The notes below the pieces were generated by a model. That model was not told the DNA's origin and searched no databases. It saw only the letters and a list, made by a program, of their open reading frames with translations. Made by a program: the position numbers and the translations under genes. This document shows, piece by piece, positions 31,475-38,370 of a DNA stretch of 38,370 bases (position 1 is its first letter; every line of letters starts with the position of its first letter). This DNA comes from a virus, in the IMG/VR virus record IMGVR_UViG_3300023094_000022, positions 1 through 38,370 of that record; one strand, written 5' to 3'.

Positions 31475-32699
31475 GTTGACGAACCTCTGTATTAACTGAA
31501 TTAAACTTAAGCACTAACTTCACATTCTTTTCCAGGTATTCGTTTCTATATTCATAATATGAATCAGCCGGTAACTTTAGATTATAATCGTTCGCGGCTT
31601 CCTGAATAAATGCACTTGATGTTGTAAATAAGTCTGCAACATCTTCCACTTGCTTATTCGTTAACCATTCTGAATTCATGGTCTCAACATATTCATAAGT
31701 ACTGGATAGTATCTTTTGATTCGCCGGTAAAGGGTTTATACCGTTCTCGTTAGTTGATCCTACAACAAAGTAAGAGCTAGCCTGAGATAACGCAGGAACA
31801 ACCGATTTATAAAAGGTTCTGTTAATGTTTATTCCCTTGGTCGGCGTTAACTTCGTATCTATAAAATCATAAGCCCCTAACTTATTCTGATAGAAAACCC
31901 AACGATTATTATTTACCATTGATACCGGACAAGGATCTGCAATAAATATTATAGCATTTTGAACAGAAGTAGTGCCTCCTGCTATTGTAAAGAATTCTAC
32001 AATATAGAAATCTTCAGTCCCGTTAAATGGAGATCCCCCGCCAAGTAAAGCGTTAATTGAAGCGGGAGATAAGTTTATACAAATATATTCCTTTCCCGTG
32101 CTATTCGCTACATCCACCGTAGCAACAGCACCAATAACACCGCCTATATAAGTCCACGTTGATATCCTGACTTTAGTAATAACTTTACCTGGGTCTAGAA
32201 AGAAAAAAGGCATATCATGATTCCTGTCTATTGTTGCAACAGGGGAATCAACTGTAGATACTAAAGGGTAATTATTCAGCCATTTAGCATTAGTAGAGTA
32301 ATCTGTATCTCTATAAGTCCTACGTTGTTTTAAGGATAGCGATCCGTTCCAAACGTTAATAGTTACATTAGTTCCCGTATGAACAGTTGGAGTTGATCCG
32401 TAAAACTCACCAATGTTAACCACCATTGTTTTATAACCATCGATCACCTCTTGCCATCCATTAATTTGAAACGGGTAGTAATTCTTTACATACTTCTCAG
32501 CTATTGACCGAGCGTTAAAGTCACACTGCCCATCCGGCGCAGGTGGTATTTTGTATACATAAGTATCTCCAGAGATAGTTACGGTTACATAATAAATAAA
32601 ATTAGGCTGCGCAATTTGATCGCTCACCGCTCTAAACTCTAAATCGTTGTGAGCTGGATTTACTATTGCAAAAGGTTCGTATACTCTAGTTACTGCCAT
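31467..32699 (-). CDS. tail protein of about 410 residues
   Basis: Starts MAVTRVYEPFAIVNPAHNDL; beta-rich, many Thr/Tyr (TVTISGDTYVYKIPPAPDGQ). Its start overlaps the connector-like gene upstream by 14 bp. Virion component, probably in the tail tip or wall; family not recognised. Confidence 0.6.
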   Translation of the reverse strand: MAVTRVYEPFAIVNPAHNDLEFRAVSDQIAQPNFIYYVTVTISGDTYVYKIPPAPDGQCDFNARSIAEKYVKNYYPFQINGWQEVIDGYKTMVVNIGEFYGSTPTVHTGTNVTINVWNGSLSLKQRRTYRDTDYSTNAKWLNNYPLVSTVDSPVATIDRNHDMPFFFLDPGKVITKVRISTWTYIGGVIGAVATVDVANSTGKEYICINLSPASINALLGGGSPFNGTEDFYIVEFFTIAGGTTSVQNAIIFIADPCPVSMVNNNRWVFYQNKLGAYDFIDTKLTPTKGININRTFYKSVVPALSQASSYFVVGSTNENGINPLPANQKILSSTYEYVETMNSEWLTNKQVEDVADLFTTSSAFIQEAANDYNLKLPADSYYEYRNEYLEKNVKLVLKFNSVNTEVRQHE

Positions 32700-33213
32700 T
32701 GGTAATGATTATTTTAATTTCTTTTTTAAATTCTGTTGCTAGGTCCTTTCGAAGTTGAACAAGGCGACCATCGTTTATTACATCAGACCAGAAGTGTGTT
32801 GGTTCTGTATCTTCTGTCCTGAGTGATCGGCGTACTATAAAATCAAACTGCTTTACAGCCTTTGCAAAAGCTATCGGCTTCTTTCTTACATAACCCCTGT
32901 CAGCTTCCATCTTTGATATAATAGCTACAGGATTAGTTCCTTTTCTCCTTATCCATCCTGCGATATCTGCTGTCTTTTTTACCGGACCTTTTTTTCTACC
33001 CTTATCCAGCCAGTACCAGTAATCAGCCATTGAAAGAATAAGTGTATTCGGGTCTTGCGGATTATCAAAGGCCACTTTTACAGTGCCTGATATTCTACTA
33101 TTTCCGTTTGCTGATCTACCAAACTTAGCTGCTTTCTTTTGCTCAGCCTTATTGATAGATGCCAAAACATCTTTCTTTAGTTTTATCCCGAATATCGCTA
33201 GTGTTCTACTCAA
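32686..33213 (-). CDS. head-tail joining / tail completion-like protein
   Basis: 175 residues from TTG 33213 (MSRTLAIFGIKLKKDVLASI); the TTG overlaps the TGA of the chaperone extension. Basic, with YWYWLDKGRKKGPVKKTADI and PIAFAKAVKQFDF, in the style of HK97 gp10-like joining proteins. Location between the chaperone and tail proteins agrees. Confidence 0.55.
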   Translation of the reverse strand: MSRTLAIFGIKLKKDVLASINKAEQKKAAKFGRSANGNSRISGTVKVAFDNPQDPNTLILSMADYWYWLDKGRKKGPVKKTADIAGWIRRKGTNPVAIISKMEADRGYVRKKPIAFAKAVKQFDFIVRRSLRTEDTEPTHFWSDVINDGRLVQLRKDLATEFKKEIKIIITNGSN

Positions 33214-33994
33214 CTTCTATTTAATTCAAACTGTTTAATTGCGTTAACTTTCTTGAAATAGTTAATCCAAAATATAAATTCAACCGCGCTCCACTCTCCA
33301 ACATCTTGCACCGTTACGTTACCTGGCATTTGCCCTGCAATCTGAAACATAGTATTTACCCAACCGTACTGTTCGTGAAGTCCTCCCCATGCGTTATTTC
33401 CTGTAGATGCTGGTTGATCGTCTTCATCGCTTGGTCGTTCATCTCTTGCAAGACTGGCATAAATGCTTGTAACTGAGTTTCGAAAAAAAAAGCGGTTCCG
33501 GAGATATCCCCCATCTTCGCATGCTTAAATATTTCCTGTAGAGTAGATTGATTTTTACCTATTACAGGTTTACCGAATAGCGAATACTTGCAATACATTA
33601 GCGGTAAAACTAAGTGCATCGCTTTAATAGGATCATTCTTTGTGAGTTCTGAATAAGTGCAAAATTGGTCCGTACTCATAAGGTCACGAAGCTCTGATGC
33701 CAGTTGAATAGCTTGGTAAACTTTCCCCTGTACACGAATGAAACGTTTAGGTTTCTTAGAAAGTTCTGTTTGGAATAAGGACCCGACTTGAGCGAAATAA
33801 AGTTTTAGCTTCTTTGTCTCAACTTTCGTTTCCAGGTAATCGATAGGAACTCCAGTAACTTCTGCTAATAGCAATAAATTACGGTCAAGTATATCTAATG
33901 AAGTGTTATTATTATGCTCGTGACAGTTTTGAAACTGCGCAACGGTTAATTTATCTAAGTGGTCAGGTACTTTTATTTTGGGGGATCTTGCCAT
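33210..33994 (-). CDS. tail assembly chaperone, -1 frameshift fusion (gpG-GT-like)
   Basis: The zero frame stops at 33356. The -1 frame is open from the T-run at 33483-33491 to TGA 33210-33212, adding about 90 residues (FFRNSVTSIYASLARDERPS; GWVNTMFQIAGQMPGNVTVQ; EWSAVEFIFWINYFKKVNAI). The junction has T TTT TTC in the zero frame (33482-33488), a canonical -1 slippery heptamer. The stop overlaps the start of the next gene. This is the arrangement of lambda G/GT and many siphovirus chaperones. Confidence 0.75.
33356..33994 (-). CDS. tail assembly chaperone, unshifted form
   Basis: 212 residues: MARSPKIKVPDHLDKLTVAQ, LLLLAEVTGVPIDYLETKVE, IKAMHLVLPLMYCKYSLFGK, KHAKMGDISGTAFFFETQLQ. The shorter product of the frameshift pair, expected in excess over the fusion. 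It would bind the tape measure protein and organise tube assembly. It starts 8 bp after a TTACACGTT box and 30 bp after the large terminase stop. Confidence 0.75.
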   Translation of the reverse strand: MARSPKIKVPDHLDKLTVAQFQNCHEHNNNTSLDILDRNLLLLAEVTGVPIDYLETKVETKKLKLYFAQVGSLFQTELSKKPKRFIRVQGKVYQAIQLASELRDLMSTDQFCTYSELTKNDPIKAMHLVLPLMYCKYSLFGKPVIGKNQSTLQEIFKHAKMGDISGTAFFFETQLQAFMPVLQEMNDQAMKTINQHLQEITHGEDFTNSTVG

Positions 33995-34002
33995 ACCTTA
34001 AT

Positions 34003-34011
34003 AACGTGTAA
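34003..34011 (-). promoter_or_regulatory. TTACACGTT box, site 4
   Basis: Exact nonamer 8 bp before the chaperone start. The segment CTAGCAATA further upstream is shared with site 1, at a different distance. Confidence 0.5.
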
Positions 34012-34024
34012 AAAAACGCTATTG

Positions 34025-35206
34025 CTAGTACATCTCCCACATTGTTTTCTTTAAAATACAGTTTAGCGCAACATAACGAAGAGCATCGATTAAATGGTTG
34101 GAGTGATCTATAGGCTCATTTAAAGCTGTTCCTGATTTATCAACCTTCCATCTATACGCTCTTAGCTCTTTTATTAGATTGTTGCTATCTTCCGTTACGT
34201 GTATTTTAAATGATTGCAGACAATTAATCCCTGCTGATATGCTGTCTGGGCCTTTATCGGCTGCTTCCATTTTAAAGCCTAAATTAGAAAGTTCTTTAAT
34301 TGACTTTGGATCTGCGCTATCTGCAATAGTTTTATCGTTCTTATTAATCCCTAGTTCAGTTAATCTTCTGTCTATGTCTGGATTTGTCAAGTTTCTCTCG
34401 TAAAGATATTCTTTAACGTAAAGTTCGTTATCCATCATGTAAACCTTTAAATAAGTTGTTGGATCATTTGTAAACCCGAAGTCCATACCTGAACCAACTA
34501 GTTTTGATTCTTTTGGTATTTCCTTTACAGTGTCCCAGTTATTGAATATAACCCCCTGAAGGTTTCCGGTTCTGCCGTGTACGTACACCTCACACCAATT
34601 TCGCCAAAAAGAAGTAATAGGCAATCCTTTTGCTTTTTCCTCTTCAGCTTTTGCCATTGCGATATTAAACTCTTCATCTACATTCGCTGGCCTTGACTCA
34701 TTATCTAGATAAGTTAAAGTAATCATTGAAGCGTTACTTTGTTTAGCTACTTCTAAATGAGCCCAAAATTCATTTGCAGGATTGAAGTCTATAAATATCT
34801 CGTCACTTGTACGTATAGCCATTTGATGGTAATCTTCGTACTTAATATAATTAGCTTCATTGATATAAAGAACATTACGTCTTGAGCCAATTACAGATTC
34901 AGGACTAAAGAATTCAATATAAGATCCGTTGGTAAATGTATATTTCCTATCTGTGGCATTCCAATTTAACGGATTAAAGCGACCAGTTTGCTTCATTATC
35001 TTTAAGAAGTCTTTCATTGCCCCCTTCTTAAGGTGAGGGACAGATTCGGCTACCACAGAGCATTCAAGGTTTTTACGCCTTATACACATGTCAATAATTA
35101 TGATAAGAATGGCAATTGTTTTTCCGGCGGAAGAACTCCCTGGTATAATTTTTATACGGGACATCATTGCCCGTATTTTTTTAACTGCTGTAGTTATCGC
35201 AAACAC
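34025..35206 (-). CDS. terL: terminase large subunit
   Basis: 393 residues. Packaging motor and headful/site nuclease. Walker A GSSSAGKT at 23-30, Walker B VLYINEAN at 112-119, then a RNase-H-like nuclease domain with GMDFGF (D242), IADSADP (D296) and HLIDALRY (D374). GTG start at 35206, overlapping the previous stop TAG by one base. An internal ATG would give a similar protein. The Walker A lies close to the N-terminus, as in the short Terminase_3-like forms. Follows the small subunit. Confidence 0.95.
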   Translation of the reverse strand: MFAITTAVKKIRAMMSRIKIIPGSSSAGKTIAILIIIIDMCIRRKNLECSVVAESVPHLKKGAMKDFLKIMKQTGRFNPLNWNATDRKYTFTNGSYIEFFSPESVIGSRRNVLYINEANYIKYEDYHQMAIRTSDEIFIDFNPANEFWAHLEVAKQSNASMITLTYLDNESRPANVDEEFNIAMAKAEEEKAKGLPITSFWRNWCEVYVHGRTGNLQGVIFNNWDTVKEIPKESKLVGSGMDFGFTNDPTTYLKVYMMDNELYVKEYLYERNLTNPDIDRRLTELGINKNDKTIADSADPKSIKELSNLGFKMEAADKGPDSISAGINCLQSFKIHVTEDSNNLIKELRAYRWKVDKSGTALNEPIDHSNHLIDALRYVALNCILKKTMWEMY

Positions 35207-35601
35207 TATGCTTCCGGCAAAAGCGGTTGCTCGGTTACCGTTGTATGAACTGTTTCAGCTAGACCTTGTAACTTAGCGGTAAGGCCAGAATTAAATAAAC
35301 CCACCATAGCACCCTCTTGCTGATCTGCAAAAATAACGTCCTTAATTAGTTCTAACTCTTCTTGATATTCAGTATAAGCGCCATCCCTATTACTGAAGTA
35401 GTCTTTTAAATTCCTAGATATATCATTCCATGCCATGTAAGCCCTAAAACCAGTCATAGTTAAAGGCTTTTCTTTTTTACGCTTAACAGGCGTAGCCATA
35501 GCGCCAACCCAATCTTCAACTTCAAACGGCTTGCCTTTAGTGTGAGCTATGTACGCCTTAAAGTGGTGTAAAAAATCTCCAGGCTTAACTTTCTTTCCCA
35601 T
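35206..35601 (-). CDS. terminase small subunit (P22 gp3-like)
   Basis: 131 residues: FLHHFKAYIAHTKGKPFEVE, KPLTMTGFRAYMAWNDISRN, GAMVGLFNSGLTAKLQGLAE. The last segment (a GAM/GLYN..I..KLLGL-like stretch) is the typical C-terminal signature of gp3-type packaging proteins that recognise pac DNA. Immediate upstream position to the large subunit supports it. Confidence 0.8.
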   Translation of the reverse strand: MGKKVKPGDFLHHFKAYIAHTKGKPFEVEDWVGAMATPVKRKKEKPLTMTGFRAYMAWNDISRNLKDYFSNRDGAYTEYQEELELIKDVIFADQQEGAMVGLFNSGLTAKLQGLAETVHTTVTEQPLLPEA

Positions 35602-35605
35602 TTAT

Positions 35606-35917
35606 CTAACAATCCCCTAAACTGATTAACTTAACTGGTTCTGTAGCTACCGGTACTGGAGCGTCTTTCACATGATCGAAAGTAACACGAACCTTACTCA
35701 ACACCTCAACGCACCAGTTATATTCATTTGGAGTCATTTGATCGGCTAATCTGGTTCTACTGTTAGCCTCTTTAAGCTCCATAACTTCTCTTTTCAGATC
35801 TGCGTTTTGCTGAATTAATGCTAACATCTCTTCAGGAGCGATTTTACTCATATCGATTTGTTTAAGCGCGTCTACTTTTGAAATACGCTTTTGTCTATCT
35901 TTTGGTGTGCTACTCAT
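35606..35917 (-). CDS. 103-residue coiled-coil protein
   Basis: Basic start (MSSTPKDRQKRISKVDALKQ), a coil (MLALIQQNADLKREVMELKE), then a proline/valine-rich tail. Not recognised. One-base overlap with the upstream gene. Possibly a packaging accessory. Confidence 0.7.
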   Translation of the reverse strand: MSSTPKDRQKRISKVDALKQIDMSKIAPEEMLALIQQNADLKREVMELKEANSRTRLADQMTPNEYNWCVEVLSKVRVTFDHVKDAPVPVATEPVKLISLGDC

Positions 35918-36147
35918 TATTTCTTTGGTTTAGGGGTTTCCGTTTCTTTAGTTTGATCGTTGTACCACATCAGCATCTCAATAATACAAGTTTGGCAAGA
36001 TACCAAATCGGCATTAGGATAAGCCTTCATGTATTCTGGTATAAGCGGCTTGAGTAAATCATGCGAGTATGGCAACTTTTGATTTGAGTTGATCCATGTT
36101 GAGAAAGTCGGCTTATTTGCCAAGTAGTGTGCTGTTGCTTCTTTCAT
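35917..36147 (-). CDS. 76-residue hypothetical protein
   Basis: Starts MKEATAHYLANKPTFSTWIN and ends in an acidic/basic tail (KETETPKPKK). Overlaps neighbours by ATGA or one base. A cysteine pair in VSCQTCIIEM may bind metal. No family recognised. Confidence 0.65.
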   Translation of the reverse strand: MKEATAHYLANKPTFSTWINSNQKLPYSHDLLKPLIPEYMKAYPNADLVSCQTCIIEMLMWYNDQTKETETPKPKK

Positions 36148-36314
36148 TTCAATAAGTCTATTATGTTTTTTAAATCTTCTTTTACCAGTTTGCTACTCAA
36201 TACTTTTATTCCCAGTTCATTACTTTGATCTATTTGTAATACTACAGTTGCTTGACCAAAGTTAAATATATTTCCATCAAAAGAATCACAGTTTTTTTCT
36301 AGCCAATCTCTCAT
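36144..36314 (-). CDS. 56-residue hypothetical protein
   Basis: ATG 36314 lies in ATGA with the sigma-like stop; TGA 36144 in ATGA with the next start. Peptide starts MRDWLEKNCDSFDGNIFNFG and continues with ATVVLQIDQSNELGIKVLSS. It fully bridges the gap, so it is likely translated. Not recognised. Confidence 0.65.
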   Translation of the reverse strand: MRDWLEKNCDSFDGNIFNFGQATVVLQIDQSNELGIKVLSSKLVKEDLKNIIDLLK

Positions 36315-36874
36315 TCTATAGCTTGTTTTAAATATTCTCTTCCTTCGTTGTATATCTCGCTAACAAAGTATCTGGGAATACACATATCCCTAGACGTTTG
36401 CGAAATGTTTGTTTTAACTGAATGTAGAAATACTGAAACTTTAAGATAGTTACTACGTTCTTTAGTACCATTATTCTGTGTACGCATCGCTTTATCTATC
36501 AGTTCTTGTATGTGTTCCTGAGTCTCCTGTTGTATTATCTTAGCCTCAAATCCTTCGTCTTTAAGCAGGTAATCAATATCAACTATTGCAGATAGCGCGG
36601 ATTCGTTTAAATCGCTTGTGCTACCATCATGGTGCTGTTTAACCTTCTTGCTTTCTCTAAGTAAATCTTTCATCCGGCAAATGAATAGAGTTCTTAATCT
36701 CCCCTGTTCACTAACTTTGATAATCGTTTCTGGTTTAGACTTAAGCACCTCTAAATACATATCATGTAAAAGATCTTCCTTCAAATAACGTCCCTTATAT
36801 CGCTGCGAGCAAATTCGGTAGTAATACCCATAATTATCATTGAAATGTTTGTCTACTATCTCCTTAGCGTTCAT
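36311..36874 (-). CDS. sigma-factor-like protein, candidate late regulator
   Basis: 187 residues with the two-domain plan of ECF sigma factors. The region 2 pattern is YLKEDLLHDMYLEVLK (30-45), then LRTLFICRMKDLLRESKK, which resembles the 2.3/2.4 helix ending in an Arg/Lys-rich patch. The C-terminal domain carries a HTH-like stretch (NISQTSRDMCIPRYFVSEIY). It lies upstream of the terminase in the late operon. It may direct RNA polymerase to late promoters, perhaps the TTACACGTT boxes; this is inference. Similarity is motif-level only. Confidence 0.55.
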   Translation of the reverse strand: MNAKEIVDKHFNDNYGYYYRICSQRYKGRYLKEDLLHDMYLEVLKSKPETIIKVSEQGRLRTLFICRMKDLLRESKKVKQHHDGSTSDLNESALSAIVDIDYLLKDEGFEAKIIQQETQEHIQELIDKAMRTQNNGTKERSNYLKVSVFLHSVKTNISQTSRDMCIPRYFVSEIYNEGREYLKQAIE

Positions 36875-37382
36875 AAAGGTTTAACTCAGCGTTACATTGT
36901 GTAGTGGTTGTTGTGACACCGTTTAATGTAATTTGTCCGTTACAAAGTTTTTGCATGCCTAAATTATCAGGCTTATCCCTGCTTGAGAAAATATAGTTCA
37001 AATACAGCTTATCGGTTGTTATAACGATAGTTGTATCTTTTCGGGAGAAATAGTACTTTGTTGTGCGTTCACTTGTTTTATCGAATGTATTTACGGCTAG
37101 AGATACTTCATAGCATCCTGGTTTAAGTTTGAATGTTGTAGTATGGTTTATTCTTGTTACAGGTTGTTCTGCAATGATTGGCTGATCCTCCACCACCTCC
37201 ACAGGTTTGGTAGTTTGTTTGGCGCAAGAGGTGAGTAGAATAAACAGAGTTAATGCGTATAGCTTTACACCAAACTTAAAGTTCTTGTCAGGTGGCAGTA
37301 TCTTAAATACAGGTCTTTCATTTGGTATGCCGTGACCTGGTTTTAGGTCCCAGTAATATCTATATTCGTATTCGTCGCTCAT
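36864..37382 (-). CDS. lipoprotein with unusual N-terminal extension
   Basis: 172 residues. About 40 polar residues (MSDEYEYRYYWDLKPGHGIP) precede a hydrophobic segment and a lipobox-like LLTSC (C53), followed by a beta-rich domain (HTTTFKLKPGCYEVSLAVNT, TTKYYFSRKDTTIVITTDKL). If the cysteine is acylated, the long leader would be a type-II signal with a cytoplasmic extension. A possible superinfection-exclusion or envelope protein. No in-frame ATG lies closer to the lipobox. Confidence 0.65.
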   Translation of the reverse strand: MSDEYEYRYYWDLKPGHGIPNERPVFKILPPDKNFKFGVKLYALTLFILLTSCAKQTTKPVEVVEDQPIIAEQPVTRINHTTTFKLKPGCYEVSLAVNTFDKTSERTTKYYFSRKDTTIVITTDKLYLNYIFSSRDKPDNLGMQKLCNGQITLNGVTTTTTQCNAELNLYER

Positions 37383-37807
37383 CCCTGTATAGTTAATTCT
37401 GTTCCGGTTAATGCGTAGTGAAGATTCTGTAGTTGGTGGACGTATTCGATTTCATTTAGGTCTGCCCAACCGCATCCAACGTCTTCCCTGAATGTTACGA
37501 ACCAAATGTTTTCTTTTTCTTCAGGCTTGTATAATCCTAAGCCTCTTCTTGTATTTGCTTTCGATAATATTCCCCATTCAAAATCCTGCTGTTCATGGTC
37601 AACCTTTTTCACAAACCCAAACTTAACCAGCCACTCTTCGGTTAGTTCTATTCCTAAAACAGAGTCAATTGTAGTTCCATCATGCGAACCCCCCATAGGA
37701 TCAATTAAACCAATATACCTAGACCTAGAATCTAAGCTTCCTACCTGTGCAATTCCGCATTCAGCACTGTTAACCCAATTCCCAATCCTAAGCTCTTCCG
37801 GTTTCAT
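37379..37807 (-). CDS. conserved phage protein with LRIGNW start
   Basis: 142 residues. MKPEELRIGNWVNSAECGIA, ELTEEWLVKFGFVKK and EIEYVHQLQNLHYALTGTEL are recurrent in small proteins of Bacteroidota phages and prophages. No function known. Overlaps both neighbours by ATGA. Confidence 0.8.
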   Translation of the reverse strand: MKPEELRIGNWVNSAECGIAQVGSLDSRSRYIGLIDPMGGSHDGTTIDSVLGIELTEEWLVKFGFVKKVDHEQQDFEWGILSKANTRRGLGLYKPEEKENIWFVTFREDVGCGWADLNEIEYVHQLQNLHYALTGTELTIQG

Positions 37808-37917
37808 ATTTTACCCTCCATTAATAATCTGTATTGAAAGTGTAAGTACCACATCTTCATGCGCCAAAACTCTTTACGCACCGCCTCAAGCTTTATAGTC
37901 ATTTCGGAGTAGTTCAT
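37804..37917 (-). CDS. 37-residue basic microprotein
   Basis: ATG 37917 overlaps the previous stop (TAATG), TGA 37804 overlaps the next start (ATGA). Peptide MNYSEMTIKLEAVRKEFWRM then a helix KMWYLHFQYRLLMEGKI. The overlap at both ends supports translation. Not recognised. Confidence 0.55.
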   Translation of the reverse strand: MNYSEMTIKLEAVRKEFWRMKMWYLHFQYRLLMEGKI

Positions 37918-38042
37918 TACGCTAATCCTATTAAATCCGGTTCCTGTCCTAAGTAGTGTCTACGCATTAAATCACACCACGATTGAAACACTGGATATTT
38001 TTCCATAACCTCAATGTGATGTATTAATTCGGCAGCTTCCAT
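37917..38042 (-). CDS. 41-residue microprotein
   Basis: ATG 38042 to TAA 37917. Starts MEAAELIHHIEVMEKYPVFQ, then SWCDLMRRHYLGQEPDLIGL. It begins 7 bp after a -7 promoter box. Probably helical; no family recognised. Confidence 0.6.
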   Translation of the reverse strand: MEAAELIHHIEVMEKYPVFQSWCDLMRRHYLGQEPDLIGLA

Positions 38043-38049
38043 CTGTAGA

Positions 38050-38057
38050 CAAATATA
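38050..38057 (-). promoter_or_regulatory. -7 promoter box of the late unit
   Basis: TATATTTG on the minus strand matches TAnnTTTG exactly. The expected -33 position (38078-38081) does not read TTTG, so the promoter is weaker or activator-dependent. It would start transcription at about 38044, nearly leaderless for the ATG at 38042. Confidence 0.45.
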
Positions 38058-38072
38058 CACAATATTTTAATA

Positions 38073-38237
38073 TTACGCTTTACTAACCAACTCTTTTAAC
38101 TTTTCAGCTATCAACTCCTTAAACTTACATTCCTGGCTTTTAGGGCATCTGAATGATATTGTTATGGTTGGCTCTGAATACTTTTGTTTGCGCCCTGAGT
38201 TTGGACGGTAGCCGCCTCGGTTAGGTTCTTGTTTCAT
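38073..38237 (-). CDS. 54-residue DNA-binding-like protein
   Basis: Start ATG 38237 (MKQEPNRGGYRPNSGRKQKY), chosen because it overlaps the TGA of the frameshifted small gene (ATGA); the frame is open to 38294. GGYRPNSGRK is a common basic start of small phage and plasmid DNA-binding proteins, followed by EPTITISFRCPKSQECKF, which looks like a ribbon-helix-helix beta-strand, and a helix ending EKLKELVSKA. It may be a small transcription factor. Exact target unknown. Confidence 0.7.
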   Translation of the reverse strand: MKQEPNRGGYRPNSGRKQKYSEPTITISFRCPKSQECKFKELIAEKLKELVSKA

Positions 38238-38370
38238 TTCATGTTTTTTATTAGTGATAAAACCTCTGTAAACGCATTCGCCTGTCCTCTCCAAAAGTCT
38301 ACTGATTCCTTTTCAGTATTACCTAACTCACTTTCTATTGCTGTTTGTTTTTTTTTTGTTTTACCTCAAA
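38233..38370. repeat. right copy of 138-bp terminal direct repeat
   Basis: Same sequence as 1-138 except two bases at 38359 and 38366. Both changes fall inside the frameshifted small gene: one is synonymous (AAG/AAA, Lys) and one changes Ala (GCG) to Glu (GAG). This is a clonal variant pattern rather than random error. Confidence 0.95.
38234..38370 (-). CDS. partial second copy of the frameshifted small gene
   Basis: The 3' part of the gene at 2-171, cut by the window edge. It keeps the 10-A run unchanged while differing at two nearby bases, and its stop overlaps the start at 38237. Confidence 0.55.

Noticed and set aside
32080-32087. Perfect -7-like box TATATTTG inside a tail gene
   Set aside because: No TTTG box at the 20-bp position and it lies in coding sequence without a following gene start.

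Overview
The window looks like one complete, circularly permuted or circularly assembled genome of a tailed phage (siphovirus-like) infecting a member of the Bacteroidota, probably a Flavobacteriia- or Sphingobacteriia-type host. The first and last 138 bases are the same sequence with two substitutions, so the unique genome is about 38,232 bp. The host assignment rests on the base composition (AT-rich), on promoters of the Bacteroidota type (TTTG, 20 bp, TAnnTTTG, seen at six places with exactly 20 bp between the boxes) and on protein families common in Bacteroidota phages (DUF3127 SSB-like, DUF5675). I see no integrase, excisionase cassette or clear lysogeny repressor, so a lytic lifestyle is the simplest reading.

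Layout. (1) About 1-10,700, minus strand: early and replication genes. From the divergent promoter region leftwards come small unknown genes, a DUF3127 SSB-like protein, two free-standing HNH endonucleases, two YopX-family paralogues, a RecT-like annealing protein, a RusA-like resolvase, a replication initiator with possible iterons inside it, and a Twinkle/T7 gp4-like primase-helicase. (2) 10,700-10,908: divergent control region with two promoters and a perfect dyad. (3) 10,909-14,627, plus strand: fourteen small, mostly unrecognised early genes. (4) 14,624-18,295, minus: a lysis-like cassette (spanin-like, holin-like and DUF5675 proteins) and fibre accessory proteins, interrupted at 15,150-15,415 by a plus-strand non-coding RNA gene with its own promoter, a tRNA-like domain and a terminator. 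(5) 18,307-38,237, minus: structural and packaging genes, transcribed from about 38,040 leftwards: very small genes, a lipoprotein, a sigma-factor-like protein, small and large terminase, a tail assembly chaperone with a -1 frameshift, tail proteins, tape measure, prohead protease, scaffold, major capsid, a tube-like protein, a terminator, portal and the tail fibre.

How it fits together. The replication operons (initiator plus helicase; RecT-like plus RusA) each start with a leader RNA of about 100 nt. The two leaders have different sequences but share one architecture: a hairpin at the 5' end whose loop is complementary to a segment inside a second, larger stem-loop. Late genes carry a repeated TTACACGTT box exactly 8-9 bp before four start codons, and the same transcription unit encodes a sigma-like protein that is an obvious candidate to read it. 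Gene packing is extreme: most minus-strand genes overlap by ATGA or TAATG, and at least eleven genes of 55 codons or fewer fill the gaps. The strongest candidates for something undescribed are the tRNA-like ncRNA, the paired kissing-hairpin leaders and the TTACACGTT late element.
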